Positions 33,928 through 45,930 of a stretch of 64,000 bases of DNA are shown one piece after another. The stretch spans positions 247,709 to 311,708 of the forward strand of contig MNCI01034785.1 of the NCBI GenBank assembly GCA_015680685.1. Reading direction: 5' to 3'. A program made the position numbers and the translations under genes. This DNA comes from Gnetum montanum (Eukaryota > Streptophyta > Gnetopsida > Gnetales > Gnetaceae). The notes under the pieces are model-generated. The model was not told where the DNA came from, did not search any database, and saw only the letters and a program-made list of their open reading frames with translations. Each line of letters starts with the position of its first letter. Within the stretch, counting starts at the first letter, position 1.

Positions 33928-34309
33928 GATGGAGAGTGATAACTTATGAAAAATAGGCCATACACATTTTTTAATCTCTCAAATATTAGGAAACATTTGC
34001 ACAAGTAAAGTACATCCCTAACCTATGTCCTTATGAAATTATAACCATATGTATTTATAGCTAGTTAGCCTAGATTTTCTTGTTATGTATTTATGCCTTT
34101 TTACCTATTTTATTATAACCTTTTCTTGCATGTAGCCTAAGGATTTACTTTTTTTTCACCTTTATTTATTAAATCCTTTTCTTTCTTTTTTTTCCATTTT
34201 TAGCACAATATAAACACAAAAAATTCATAAAATCTTTAAAACCTAAAAATCCATAAAAATATTTAAACCAAAAAAAATAAAACAAAAATATGTCTTTCCT
34301 TATAGACTA
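33928..34309 (+). other. E6 polyprotein end and 3' untranslated region
   Basis: The first 90 bases are the last codons of the gag-protease polyprotein (LSNIRKHLHK). The rest is T-rich UTR similar to 62440-62640 in E9 (TTTTTATGC, ATTATAACCTTTTCTT). Confidence 0.6.
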
Positions 34310-34535
34310 GATCTGCCATGGTCTAAAACTAGCAACATCGTAGGGCTCACCATGGCCTAAAACTAGCAAAACCCCTTTTCAACTGCATGACGTATAGCTC
34401 ACCATGGCCTTAAGTTGGTAGAAACATAAGGCCTACCATGAACTAAAATTGGTAACATTTTATGGCTCACCATGGCCCTAAATTGGCAAAATAATTAAAT
34501 GACTTGTGCCCACCATGGCCTAAAACTAGCAAGCA
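34310..34535 (+). repeat. 3' tandem motif array of E6
   Basis: Six copies with the core ACCATGGCCTAAAACTAGCA at about 34317, 34351, 34402, 34436, 34470 and 34516. Units are mostly 34 bp. These are the best-preserved copies of this motif in the window. Confidence 0.8.
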
Positions 34536-34881
34536 TATTTTTACCTAATTCCCATTTTAGCCTACAAACATATTGTCTAGCTATTTTTAACATTATAGTT
34601 GAGATAGCCAATGTAGCCACTTACAACGTTTATAACATTATAGTGTGAAACCATAAAGCCATGATAAAACCATAACACTAGAACAATATAACCAAAACTA
34701 AAACTAAAAAGTTAAAATTTAAAATACATAGCCATAGCCATACTATTTGGAAGAGTATCCAAATAATGATAAATAATAATCATAAGATCATCCATGACAA
34801 AGTTTTTTCTAACAATAGAAACAAACATCAACATCATGCTATTAACAATAAGAAAAAAATTAGATAGAAAAATGGTGAATG
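34536..34881 (+). other. Spacer between E6 array and ASG-b stop
   Basis: No gene. 34600-34735 is similar to 62930-63050 in E9 (ACAACGTTTATAACATTATA, AAAGTTAAAATTTAAA). Confidence 0.55.
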
Positions 34882-37800
34882 CTAAGGAACATCTAGTGGA
34901 GGAAGTGGTAGATCATCCCCACCCTTACTACTAGGGCCATCGATGTCTCTTGGTGCTTGATATTATAACAACATAAAGCTAATTAGTAATAAAAAATAAA
35001 ACTATAACTTAAGAAATAATTAAAAATGCAAATATATAAAACTTATAGAAAATTCAGCTCAATGACCTCTAGGGATAGATGTTGAAGACTAGTCTCCGAA
35101 TGATGGAGAATCTAGTCTTTTGTCATGTTGGCCTAGTCAACATCCTTAAAAGTAACACCCATGAGGATGTTTGCTAGATCCACTCTAGTCCAATCAAGTG
35201 AGTCCCATGATACTATAGCCATAGACATCTCACTTATAGCTATGATGACCTGAGGAGTAGGAGATTCAGCCACCATGAGAGTGCTTTCAAAAAGCTAGTA
35301 AGCACTCTCTACCTAAATCCCTTGAATGAATAGCTCTCTTACATCATTCAGTCATCTCCTTCTTAAGCCACTTAAGGTATGCCTCCTGATCAACCTACCT
35401 TGTATTTTCTCTTATGATCCTTTTATGTCCAACCCCATTCTAGGAAGCAAGCATAATAATCCTTTCAATACTTAGCTTTTGAGAGATGAGATCCATCTGC
35501 ATCGACTACTTTGTCATCTCTCTAGAAAGTACCACCTTGTCATGGATGAAATTCCAATAGCGGTTCCATATGATCTCTTTGGTTCATAGGCTCTTTTAGT
35601 TAGCCACTTGGGCTTTCGCAAAGGCCTTATGATGCAAGAGATCCCTAATCATCATGGCCTACCACATACTCTCCTTCCTCAAGGCCACAAATTGCTTCCA
35701 TAAAGATTCATTGGACCTTTGGAACTCCCATGAAGTTTTTGGAGAAAAAAACTAGAAGATTTGTAGCAGTGTTGTACAACTTCATGGATACATTTTGAAC
35801 ATTGAAGGGAAAATTTGGTAATGAGTTAAACTCCATGTTGTAGCTTGGATCCCATGATACTAATGAAATTTTAAACAATGCATAACCATAAATATAACCA
35901 TAATCATAATTTACAACATAATATAGCAAATAAAATATAGCAAAATGACTATGGAAAATAAAACATAGTTCTTATCAATCTCAGGTGAAACCTATTGTGG
36001 TTAATCAATGATGTCCTTGGCCACTCCATTCATGAAATTCATCTTTTTTGGAACATCAATCCATGGTTTTTGAGAAAAATTTGGGTGTAGAAGTCTTTAC
36101 TTGTGGCTTAGGAACTACAACAAGCATAACAATCATCAAATGGTTAGAATGAAAACCAAACTTAAAACCATAGGATATAACAAATAGCATTAAAGTGAGT
36201 GCATACCTAACTCCTCCTCCTCCTTAGGGATGATGATGGATGATTTACCTATAAATGGCTCACTAAACAAGACATCTAGGTCATCTAGATTAATGTTGGC
36301 TAATCCTTTAGCCTCATGCTACTACAAGAGCATCTCCTCTACATGCCATTGTTCCTCCACTGCTATGGTAGTAGCATGCCTTTATGCCTCCTCTACTACT
36401 GTAGCTAGATACCTTTACTTATCCTAATAGTAGTAGCTTGGGCTACCATATCCTAACAAATATCTAAAATGGTTATACATAAAATAGATTATCATAAATA
36501 GTCATAAGACATAAAACATAGAATAGGTAAAACATAGTTAAGAGATATCAATAACTACCTGATGTGACCTGTTAAATGTCAACTTGAGCTTCTTCATGGA
36601 GGGTCATTCTATTGCTAGTACTACTTCCTCTACATGCCATTTTAATTTTTCCATGGATACCTCATTAGCCTCGGTGCATAACTCTCAGGCCCTTTTGATG
36701 TTAGCTAGCACTATGAGAGGCTTCTCCCCCATGCTGTCAAGGGAAGCACATCAACTATAACTAACTTCCTTAGTGGTCATAGACAATGACTTGCCAACCT
36801 CCTTTGGTTATTTATGGGCCTACATGGTAGGATAAATATGCTTTATCTAAGGTCTAAAATGTTGGTCAAGGACTTGAACCACAAAACATTCATTCCTCCT
36901 CACCATCAAGAATTTTGCAAACCTCCTTAAATAAGTTGCAAAAAATGCATAATGCATGCATATTATTGTAGAGGTATCCTTTTAGATTTTAAGGATCTCC
37001 TCTTAAAGCCTTGTAGTGAAAGAAGTAGCCCAGTTAACCCTAGTACCCTTTATTAAGACCTTCTTAAAGGTCCACCCCTATGCGATACCGATCATCTTCT
37101 TTTGTTACAATAGTTTAGGATCTAAAAAATGGATAAGATTCAATTACTTAAACATATATAAAATCATCTAAGCTAATTCTAAAGTGGCCAAAACTAGCAC
37201 CTGTTCATGCCTTGACTCCATCATGATGGCCTACCTCCTTCACTAGTTTTGCAAAAACTTTCGTCTCATTAGCAGAAATACCAAAAAACTCATAAAAGGA
37301 AGCCTCACTAATAGGTATGGTGACTAACACATCTTGAGCTATAGTGCTAAACTATCTGGATTCAACATCAAAGAAGTTAATGAAATTCAAAATCTCTATA
37401 GTAGGGATGGAAGGGATAGGTTCCATGAAAACATTAAGTAACCCCACATGCTTAATGTTTACTTAGATGTTTCTAGATGCATGCCCCCCTCAATCACTTC
37501 TATGCTGGTCCCACCTCACCAAATTTTAGGATAAGGATATCCTTAGGGTGTCCTAAAATGGATAAGGTAATGTTAGAAAGGATGGAAGGTCTTGTAAGGT
37601 TATAAAAAATGTTTAGCATTGGCATAGGTACATCTAGCAAAACTGAGATATAACCAAAATATTAAAACCATAAGTTAAGATCATAGAACACTTAAGACCT
37701 GGGTAGTCATAATGATATTAGACATAACATAACAAAACATTCTTGTTCTTACATTACTTATTTTCATTTGATGAGGCTTACATGGATGTCCCAACAACAA

Positions 37801-38566
37801 TGGTCTTCTCCCTAATGTGCTTGAGGCCCACCTACTAGTTGTGTGCTATCTCAGTAGCCACACACTTCTTATAGATAGGATTGAAGTCATTAGTGTATTT
37901 ATCAAAGTTACTTATTAATTGATCATATACAACGGTCCTAATTTTTTGGCCTTTGGTAAATACACTTAATGCAATTTGAACCATCTTAAGATCTAATCAT
38001 TACTAATAAAACTCTAGTCATTAACCCTATACCTACAAGATGTGCATAGAAATCAACAAGTTAGAGAAAGTTAAGTAAGCCAAAAATATCAAAACCTTAT
38101 AAAAACTGTGCTTACTCTTCTGGGTAGTACATAGTACCAGGTGGATTCTAAAATAGGATGTGGACATTGTGACTTACCATCAGAGTATTATCAACATTAC
38201 ACTAAGAATACTTTGGCATGATCTAGATCTCACATAGGTAATGTCTACTAATGGTATTCCTAGTGTTCACTGACTCCCCTACCATGTGTGTTTCAAGATC
38301 ATTAGTTATAAACCTAATAATTAGTTTAGTAGATGTAGGAAGTAGGATCTCTAGTATAACACTAGATAATCTACAAAGAAGTGTGATCGCATCATTAGAC
38401 AGAAATTCTGTAGGATGTACACAAAGAACTTCCTTAGCCCTAGTTCGAACCAGAGTGAGCCCCACTTAAGAACCAAATTTGGAAGAGGGGTGTTGGTCTT
38501 AGGTTGGTAGATGTAGCATAGGATGCCCACAAACTCAATCATGATTAGTATGGGCTTCAACAAGAC
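34882..38566 (-). pseudogene. ASG-b: antisense spliced gene of E6, most complete minus copy
   Basis: Exon 1 (38116-38566, acceptor CCATACAAG): LLKPILIMIEFVGILCYIY, LVLKWGSLWFEL and later EILLPTSTKLIIRFITNDLE. Intron 1 (38033-38115) has donor GTAAGC and acceptor TTGTAG. Exon 2 (37782-38032): ALSVFTKGQKIRTVVYDQL and ISNFDKYTN. Intron 2 (37553-37781) has donor GTAAGC and acceptor CATTTTAG. Exon 3: KDILILKFGEVGPA, VGLLNVFMEPIPSIPTIEIL, VTIPISEASFYEFFGIS and KLVKEVGHHDGVK. Later exons are decayed between 37200 and 35000. The last exon reads PRDIDGPSSKGGDDLPLPP and ends DVP-stop at 34882-34884. Exon motifs and introns match ASG-c, and the end matches ASG-a and ASG-c. No known domain recognised. It is antisense to E6. 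Confidence 0.7.
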
Positions 38567-40520
38567 CTTGTATGGAAAGAAAACATCATTAAGATCATAC
38601 TTTATCACTTAGAATTTTTTGAAAAATTTTACCAAGCATCCAAGTTAGGGGTGAAATTAGCCCTCATAAAGAAGTCTAAGCTTTTGATTAAAATTTCATT
38701 AGGGAATTCAAAAAAAAATTACAACTTTTATGGTCATTATGACATCATAGCTAATACATTATAATTTTTAGAAATGAAAATATGCCTTAGTCTCAAACAA
38801 CATTGATACAAAAATGACTTAAAACCTAGGAAACAATCATAGGAATAACATTGATAAAAATAGAAAAAAAATTTATAGCCATGAAAAAAAAGTTTAGAGT
38901 ATTGTTAACATCCTTAGTCATTCATAAGATCATAGTATGGTGAAAATAAAAAATTCTAAGGAAGCCAATGTTGCCCATTTCCAAAGGATAAAATTGATAC
39001 AACCAAAATAAAGTCCTAATTTACACATCTAGTAAAATATTCATTTTAACTTTGATTTTAGTGATTCTACTAATAAAGAAATATTGAAAGCATGAACATT
39101 GTAGCCATGAGTAGAAAAATAAAAAATCCATAGCCATTTTTACATAAAATGTGACCAAATTGACATGAACATAGTAGTCACTTAAAACCCCATTTCATGT
39201 AGGGTTGGTAAAAAATTTATTTTAACTCCAAATAGAGTGATTCCACGATTTTTTGAAAGCTTAAATCAATTCCTATGCATCCATTATACATAAAAAATGT
39301 AAAAACATTACCATTTCTTTAGAAAAACATTATAAAGGTTTATGAAAAACTAAAAATGGCACAAATTGCAACCACACAACATAGCCAAAATTTCCATAAC
39401 TCTCTCATTAGAACTCAAAATTGAATGATACCATAGCTAATATAAGCCTTAAATTGAACATTAAAATCCAAAACTAGATATTTTAACAATGCATAATTGA
39501 CTACTTAACAAAAAATGCACAAGTATACCTATTTTTTTTCCAAAATTGGTAAAACATTGGTATAAAACAATAATACCTCATTTTAAAATCATATCAACTA
39601 AAGCTTAAATAACCAAAACTCCATAGATCCACATGAAAACCATTAAACTAGTGGATGGAATTTTGTTAAAATTTAATTTTAGTAAACATAATGACCTAGA
39701 TCTAGGAAAAGTCTCTCAATCTAAACATAGAAAATAGTCAAAACAAACAAAATGACTAGCAATGGCCTACCTCTAGGTTCCAACATGTGAGATTTTCATC
39801 ACAATAGATCTAGGTAGGTGGGAGATGCCTTAAATTGCTACATATTCCTCCTCAATAATTGGATTTTTATTGTTACCATCTCTTTTCTTAATGGTGTCAA
39901 CATTGAGGAGGGAAGAAAAAGCTTAGAAATTTGATGGCTTGAGCTTCAACATTGTCTTAGGGGGAGAGATCCAATGTATCCATGCTAAGCTTGGAAGTTA
40001 TTAAAAGCAAAGAAGCCTTTACAAGAGATTTGGTGAGGGTTATATGAGGAGATAATGACAAAAATATTCAATTCTTGGGAAATTTTAGCATGAAAACCTA
40101 ATCAAAACCTAAACACCTTCTTGCATGTCTTTGTTGCCAATTTTAGGCACTAAAACTCCTGGTGCATTGAAGTGCAGAGGGAATGTATTACCAATATTGG
40201 TAATTATGAAAGTTAGAACTAGGTTCAAAAATTTGAATTTCTTGATGTGGGCCCCATCATATACTTCCCATGAATGGTGTTGCAAGCTTGGAAACTTCAC
40301 CAACATCAAGGTTTTGACCCCTTAGAACAAATAAAACATTTCATAACCTCATTTCTCCTTGTACCCACATTGGGTAGCATGGATCAAACATTGTTCCTAA
40401 TTTCCCTTAACCTAGAATGCTTCTACATTAACCTCCTTGTCATTTGTGGTAGCTATGACCAACATTGTTAAACTCCAGAATCTAATAAGAGGTAAAAATC
40501 CTAACATGACTTGCCACTTT
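38567..40520 (-). other. Region upstream of ASG-b; no further gene seen
   Basis: AT-rich. It would contain the first exon and promoter of ASG-b. Exon 1 above opens directly after a splice acceptor, so at least one upstream exon is expected. Overlapping open frames on both strands near 40109-40471 have no motif and belong to the approach to the 185-bp array. Confidence 0.4.
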
Positions 40521-40525
40521 GGGCA

Positions 40526-43330
40526 TCCATGCTAGGGAAATGTTTCCTAGGATGGCTCTAGTATTTTCATAGGGGGATAACATCAATAATCATCCTCTAG
40601 TGCTCATCAATAGTTGATCTAACCTTGAGGTGGGCCCACATAAGCTAGAACCTCTACAATCACCCTAGGTAGCTTTGAAACTCTCCAAACCCAATCAAAA
40701 GTACTCAAAACTTGAAAATCTAGTGGAGCCACACTGAAGGGGATTCCATCCATGCTAACCGACATGTCTCTAGTGTAGATGAAAGGGGTGTGACATCAAA
40801 CTACTAAAATCAACCACTTTTTGGTCTTATTTTGACCTTGATGACCTTCCCAACCTTTGGTGCATAAAATTTAGCACCAAATAAGTTTATTTTTCACCTT
40901 TTACCTTTCCCACTCGAGGGGAACCCTCCACCCATGCTAGCTAGCATGGGTCTAATGTGGATGCCTTGGGGATGAACCATACAAGCCTTCACACAACTCA
41001 AAATTTCCATGAAATTCACTTCCATAACCTAGATGTCATTACATAGTCTTTGGTAGTCAAAAATAACCAAGAGTTGAGTAGTTGTTTCACACTTAAGGCT
41101 CTAGCCATGGTAGGAGAACCCTCACCCATGTTGGCTAGCATGGGTCTAGCATGGATACTTTGGGGGTGACTCATAAAACCCATTCCATACACAAAAATAT
41201 ACTTATAACTTGCCTTGTAGTCTTCAAAACTTGTCAAAGCCTCCTAGAGCCTTTGAACATCAAGAAATTTAATCAATAATAGTAAAAAAGCTATTTTCCT
41301 CTTCTACACATGTCGGAGCCATGCTTCCCAACATGGTCCAAAGGTGGATGACTACCAAAAGTAGTAAGGAATCTTCAAATTAGGCAATCTTAACACCCTA
41401 TCAAATTTTGCCAAAATGGCTATAACTTTGCACACGATTCATATCCATGCTAGGGGAAGACCCCATCCACACTGGACAACATTGCCACAGAGTGGATGAA
41501 AGGGTTGTGTTTAAGAACTTCCAAGATTTACATCAAAATTGGCATATTTTGACCTCTTAATCCCCTTGGAGTCTTTGGTAGCCAAAAACTCAATAAAATA
41601 GCTTTTTTATTCATATCCATTATCATATCCATGCTGGGAACCATCCTCACCCATGTTGGATAGCATGGGTAACCCATGAGAGGTTCACAGGTACCTCGAA
41701 ATGACTTCAAGCTACATCATACTCACCCTAGAACCCTATTAGCACCTCCCAGAGCCTTTAGACCTTCTAAAACCTACCAAAAATAGTAAAGATATTATCT
41801 TCTTAGATCACCCACACTATATCCATGCTAAATAACATGGCTTCAGTGTGACTCCAAGGGGATAACCTCCAAAACCACCTAAAAACCCTGAAAACTACCA
41901 AATCTTAAGCCTAAACCCTAGCCCTTGACATTGGAAACCCTGGGAGCTAACATGCATAGTTCATTTTCTATTAAACTATCCTAGACCTAAAATATTAATG
42001 TATTCACACTAGAGGAGTCCTACTTCATTTTGGGCAGTGTGGCTCTAGCATGGGTGATCTACCTTTAAAATTTTTTCAAAGAATCAACATTCCCAAAGTC
42101 CAAAAATCTACATTAGTAAATCCTAGAACCCCAATATCCTTGAGTTTGCATCTATTTGATCTCATTTTGATGTTAAATGCACTAGGCCCCTTCATCCATG
42201 TTGGAGCAATACTACCCAGCATGGATCAAGGTGGTATAACCATGCATGGCCTCAAGCAACCTCCAACTTAAGATAGATTTATCCAAAATCTTGATAAATA
42301 GCTACTTATAGCCCTCAAAGCCTAAGAACTTAGTTAATTTACTTTATAAATCATCTTAGGAACAAACATGCAAGCATGCTCCCCTTGAGCCATGTTGGAG
42401 CCATGCTAGCCAGCATGGTCCTAGTGTGGGTAGACCTCCCAACTTCCTTTAATACTTCAAAGTTGTCCAAAATAATCCTAAAACTTAGCTATGGAGCATC
42501 CAATTGCAAAACCTTAGCTTTGACCTCAAATTAATCCTATTTTAGCCTACCACAAACTAGATCTAGATCATCCACACTGGAGCCACATTGGCTAGAATGG
42601 CCCCAAAATGGATATATCTTCCACTAAGATCTAACACTCTAGGCTCACCTAAAACAATTCCAAAACTTAGCTAGGAAGCCCACAGTTGCTAAACCTAGCC
42701 TTAATTATAAATTATCCCTATTTTGATCCTTTTTAGAGCCCCCAAATTGAAGGCCCCTTCCATCCATGTTGGGCCTACATTGCCTACCATGGCTTTGGGG
42801 GGTACAAATTCTAGACCTACTTTTTCACCACTTTTGACCTCCAAAATAATTATTTTTCACATATCTAGCCTACGCTACCTTGGGAAGGACATGTAATCCT
42901 AAGGTTGGCCCTCTAGATTGCATAAAATCCACTTTCATTAGTATCCATGTTGGGGCCATGCTAGCCAACATGACACCAATGTGGATGACACATCCAAGTT
43001 TTAATAGGGGCTTTTAGGAGCTAAAATTAACATCACAATTAACCTACTCTATTCCCCAGCCCACTATGCTAGACATGTAAGCTATCAGGAGTCAAAAATT
43101 ACTCAAAAAAGCCTGGGAATTTACCTAACTATCTCATCCATGTTCCAAGTCACCCCACCCATGTTGGCTAGCATGGATCTAGTGTGAATCCAATGTGAAT
43201 ACCCTGAAAACCATGATTTTTTGCATCAAATAGCCTTGAAATAGCCTCTATTAATGCCCAAACTTACCTAGTAGCCTTAAAGCCTAATTCCATGGTCTTC
43301 TATGGCCTAAAATTGAAAAAATTTAACCCT
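40526..43330. repeat. Tandem array of about 185 bp with palindromic cores
   Basis: The core TCCATGTTGGAGCCATGCTA-type segment recurs about 15 times: 40526, 40748, 40931, 41125, 41307, 41453, 41628, 41822, 42004, 42194, 42389, 42570, 42763, 42943 and 43137. Most spacings are 180-195. Sequence between cores is shared as well (CTCCTAGAGCCTTTGAACAT at 41249; CTCCCAGAGCCTTTAGACCT at 41746). The open frames in it (41016-41237, 41528-41710, 42050-42271) are by-products. A second stretch is in E9 at 63060-64000. Confidence 0.85.
40931..40950. repeat. Perfect 20-base palindrome in array core
   Basis: CCCATGCTAGCTAGCATGGG equals its own reverse complement. Other units carry imperfect versions such as CCATGCTAGCCAGCATGG near 42400. 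Confidence 0.9.
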
Positions 43331-44039
43331 ATTTAACAAATATTAACAAATTTTTACCACATGCATTCCATTTTCATTAATTCAACTTTATTTCATAGTG
43401 TTTTGACTTATTTTAGCCTTGTTTTACATTATTGATCTTTGTTGCCATCAGTTGGCTTCAATCTCTCTATATTCAACTTATTTTCTTTACTATGGCCTTT
43501 TTTGATGCTTGTTTAAACTTCTATTGGTATTAAAAGATGGGGTTTGACCTTCCCTATATATCATTTGACACCATGTAAGCATGGCCTTTTAAGGCCTAAA
43601 ACTAGCATCGTGGCCTACCGAGGCTTAAAACTGACAAGATTGTAGCTTTTGTTAACCATTTTGGAACCTTATTTCTAATGCTTTGCCTTATTACACCATG
43701 TTGGGCCTTCATTTGACCTTTTTATAGCATATATTTAATATGTTTTTCTTATGTTTTACCTCCTTATGGCTTTGAATGACCCTATTTACATTGTATGTGA
43801 CATTAGAATAACATGTGTTTGCATAATTGCATAGCCTTGTTTACTCATATTTACCTATGTTCCACTTAATGTGCTTATGGTTAATGTGAAAGACTAAAGT
43901 ATGATTGCTTGGAAGTAGATCAGTTTGCCCCTGAGCCTAAGTAGGCCTCATGGTGATGTAAATGGTTTATTAACCATCATTACCTAGATCTTGAGCCTAA
44001 GAGTCTTATCAACCACATAGTCTTAATAGAGAAACCTCT
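43331..44039 (+). other. Non-coding joint between E6 array and E7; one motif-array remnant
   Basis: T-rich. At about 43585-43640 there are two copies of the 3' array motif (GGCCTAAAACTAGCATCGTG, then GAGGCTTAAAACTGACAAG). No LTR boundary or PBS for E7 was found here, so the E7 5' end is missing or rearranged. Confidence 0.5.
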
Positions 44040-45560
44040 AAAATGACTTGAAAACCTAGTTAAGATCCTTGACCTAGAGGATAGTGAAATTATTGAAGAC
44101 TCTCTAGTTAAGGTTATTGTCATGACACATAGTGGTAAGGAAAAAACCCTAAAGCTAAGTTCCTCACTAGAACTTGAACAAGCTCAAGACATCACCAAGG
44201 TCCTACAAGATAACATTAAGACCTTTGCTTGGTCATATGAGCATATGCTAGATATTGATTCATGTTTATTATAGCAAAACATCATACTTGATCCTATAAT
44301 TAGACCACTCAAGCAAAAGATTCAAAAGATTAGACCTAATTTGGTCATGGTAGTTCATGATAAAATAATAAAACTATACCAAGCTTATTTGTTTAGAGTT
44401 GTTGATTACATAGAATGAATGTCCAATATACTAGTAGTCCTTAAGAAAAATGGAAGTATCTATGTTTACATCAATTTTCAAGACCTAAATAAGGAAATCA
44501 TCAAGATTGACTTTCCTTTTTCTAGTATTGATCAACTTATTGATACTACAGCTACCCATGCCTTATTATCCTTTATGGATTGATTCTCAAGATACACTAG
44601 GTAAGGATCAACCCAAAATATCAACTTAGCATGACCTTCATGACCTCTTGGGATACCTTTTGCTATATCATGATGCCCTTTTGCCTAAATAGTGTAGGAG
44701 AAACCTACTAGAGATCCATGACATACATTTTTAGTGATTACATGCTAAGTTTGCTTAACAATTATGTAGATGATATAGTTGTTAAGTCCAAAGTGACCAA
44801 TGACCATGTTAATGACCTAGATTTTGTACTTAAATGATGTATTAAATATTAACTTAGAATAAATCCCAAGAATTATTTTCTGATGTCAAGATTGGTAAGA
44901 TTCTTAGTTTTGTAGTATCCAAAGTAGGGATACGTGTTGATCCTAGTAAGGTTAAGGACATATCCAACTCGGTAGCACCTAAAAATCTTAAGGAGCTTTG
45001 GGAACTACAAGGCATATTACAATTCATTCATAGGTTTATTAATAAGCTTATAAATAAGTTACAATCCATGCAACACTTTCTTAAGAAAGGATTTCACTAT
45101 GAGTGGATGGCTGAATGCCAAGAAGCTGTTGAAAACCTTAAGCAATAGTTGGCACAACTACCGATAGTTTATCCTCCACAAGAGGATAAACCATTTTACA
45201 TCTACCTTGATATCTCTAATACATCTATTTTCTCTCTTCTCTATTATAAATGAGATGATGGAGTAGAAATGCCAATATACTACCTTAGCGATCCATTATT
45301 TGCCCATGAAACCAAATACACTAAAGTGGAGAAGTATTATCTAGCACTAGTATTCTCATTAAAGAAGTGAAGACACTACCTCTTTAGGAGCTATGTAAAT
45401 ATCATTTGCAAAGGCAATGTGTTTAGAGCCATAATGAGAAACATTTATAAAAATAGCTATATAGCCCAATGGAAAGCCATAATAGTAGAGTTTGAACTCC
45501 ATTACATCTCTCAATCCTCAATGAAAGGTTAACCTATAGCTGTAAAACTCACTATTTTAC
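44040..45560 (+). pseudogene. E7 RT and first RNase H (Tat-type)
   Basis: DLEDSEIIEDSLVKVIVMT leads into DITKVLQDNIKTFAWSYEHM near 44190-44250. Then come RPLKQKIQKIRPNLVMVVHD, LVVLKKNGSIYVYINFQDLN and IDFPFSSIDQLIDTT. The catalytic NYVDDIVVKS block lies at about 44760-44790 (YVDD codons 44763-44774). The first RNase H follows near 45170-45480: KPFYIYLDISNTS and later YTKVEKYYLALVFS. Stops and frameshifts are common, with a disturbed section at 44590-44720 and 44880-45000. Gag and protease were not found upstream. Confidence 0.8.
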
Positions 45561-45930
45561 CTATTAATGACTAAGAAATCATAGATCTTGAGTTCCTTAA
45601 TGAGCATTTCAACATGTTTAGCCAAGTGCTTGAGCATTATATGGAAGTCATAAACTTTTATGGAGCTTTAACTACGCATGGAGGCAATGTCGTTGCCATC
45701 ATAACATTTTTGTATGATGAAACTCGATCCTTCACCTATAATTTTGAATTTTCATGCACCAACAAAATAGTAGAGTATGAGGGATTAATTAGAAGGATGA
45801 TGGTAGCTCATGACCTAAGAATAAATAATTTAATACTCAAGGATGATTTGCAACTTGTGGTCAACCAAGTAACTAAGATTTATACTTGTAAAGACAAATA
45901 TTTACAACCCTATTGGGATCTAGGAAAGTG
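45561..45930 (+). pseudogene. E7 second, archaeal-type RNase H
   Basis: The open frame 45614-45931 reads INFYGALTTHGGNVVAIITF, a changed WxxxFDGA start. It then reads FEFSCTNKIVEYEGLIRRMM, where CTN-x-x-x-EYE matches the second RNase H of Tat elements, then LILKDDLQLVVNQVTKIYTC and DKYLQPYWDL. Here it lies between the first RNase H and integrase, the standard Tat order, in contrast to E1. Confidence 0.8.
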
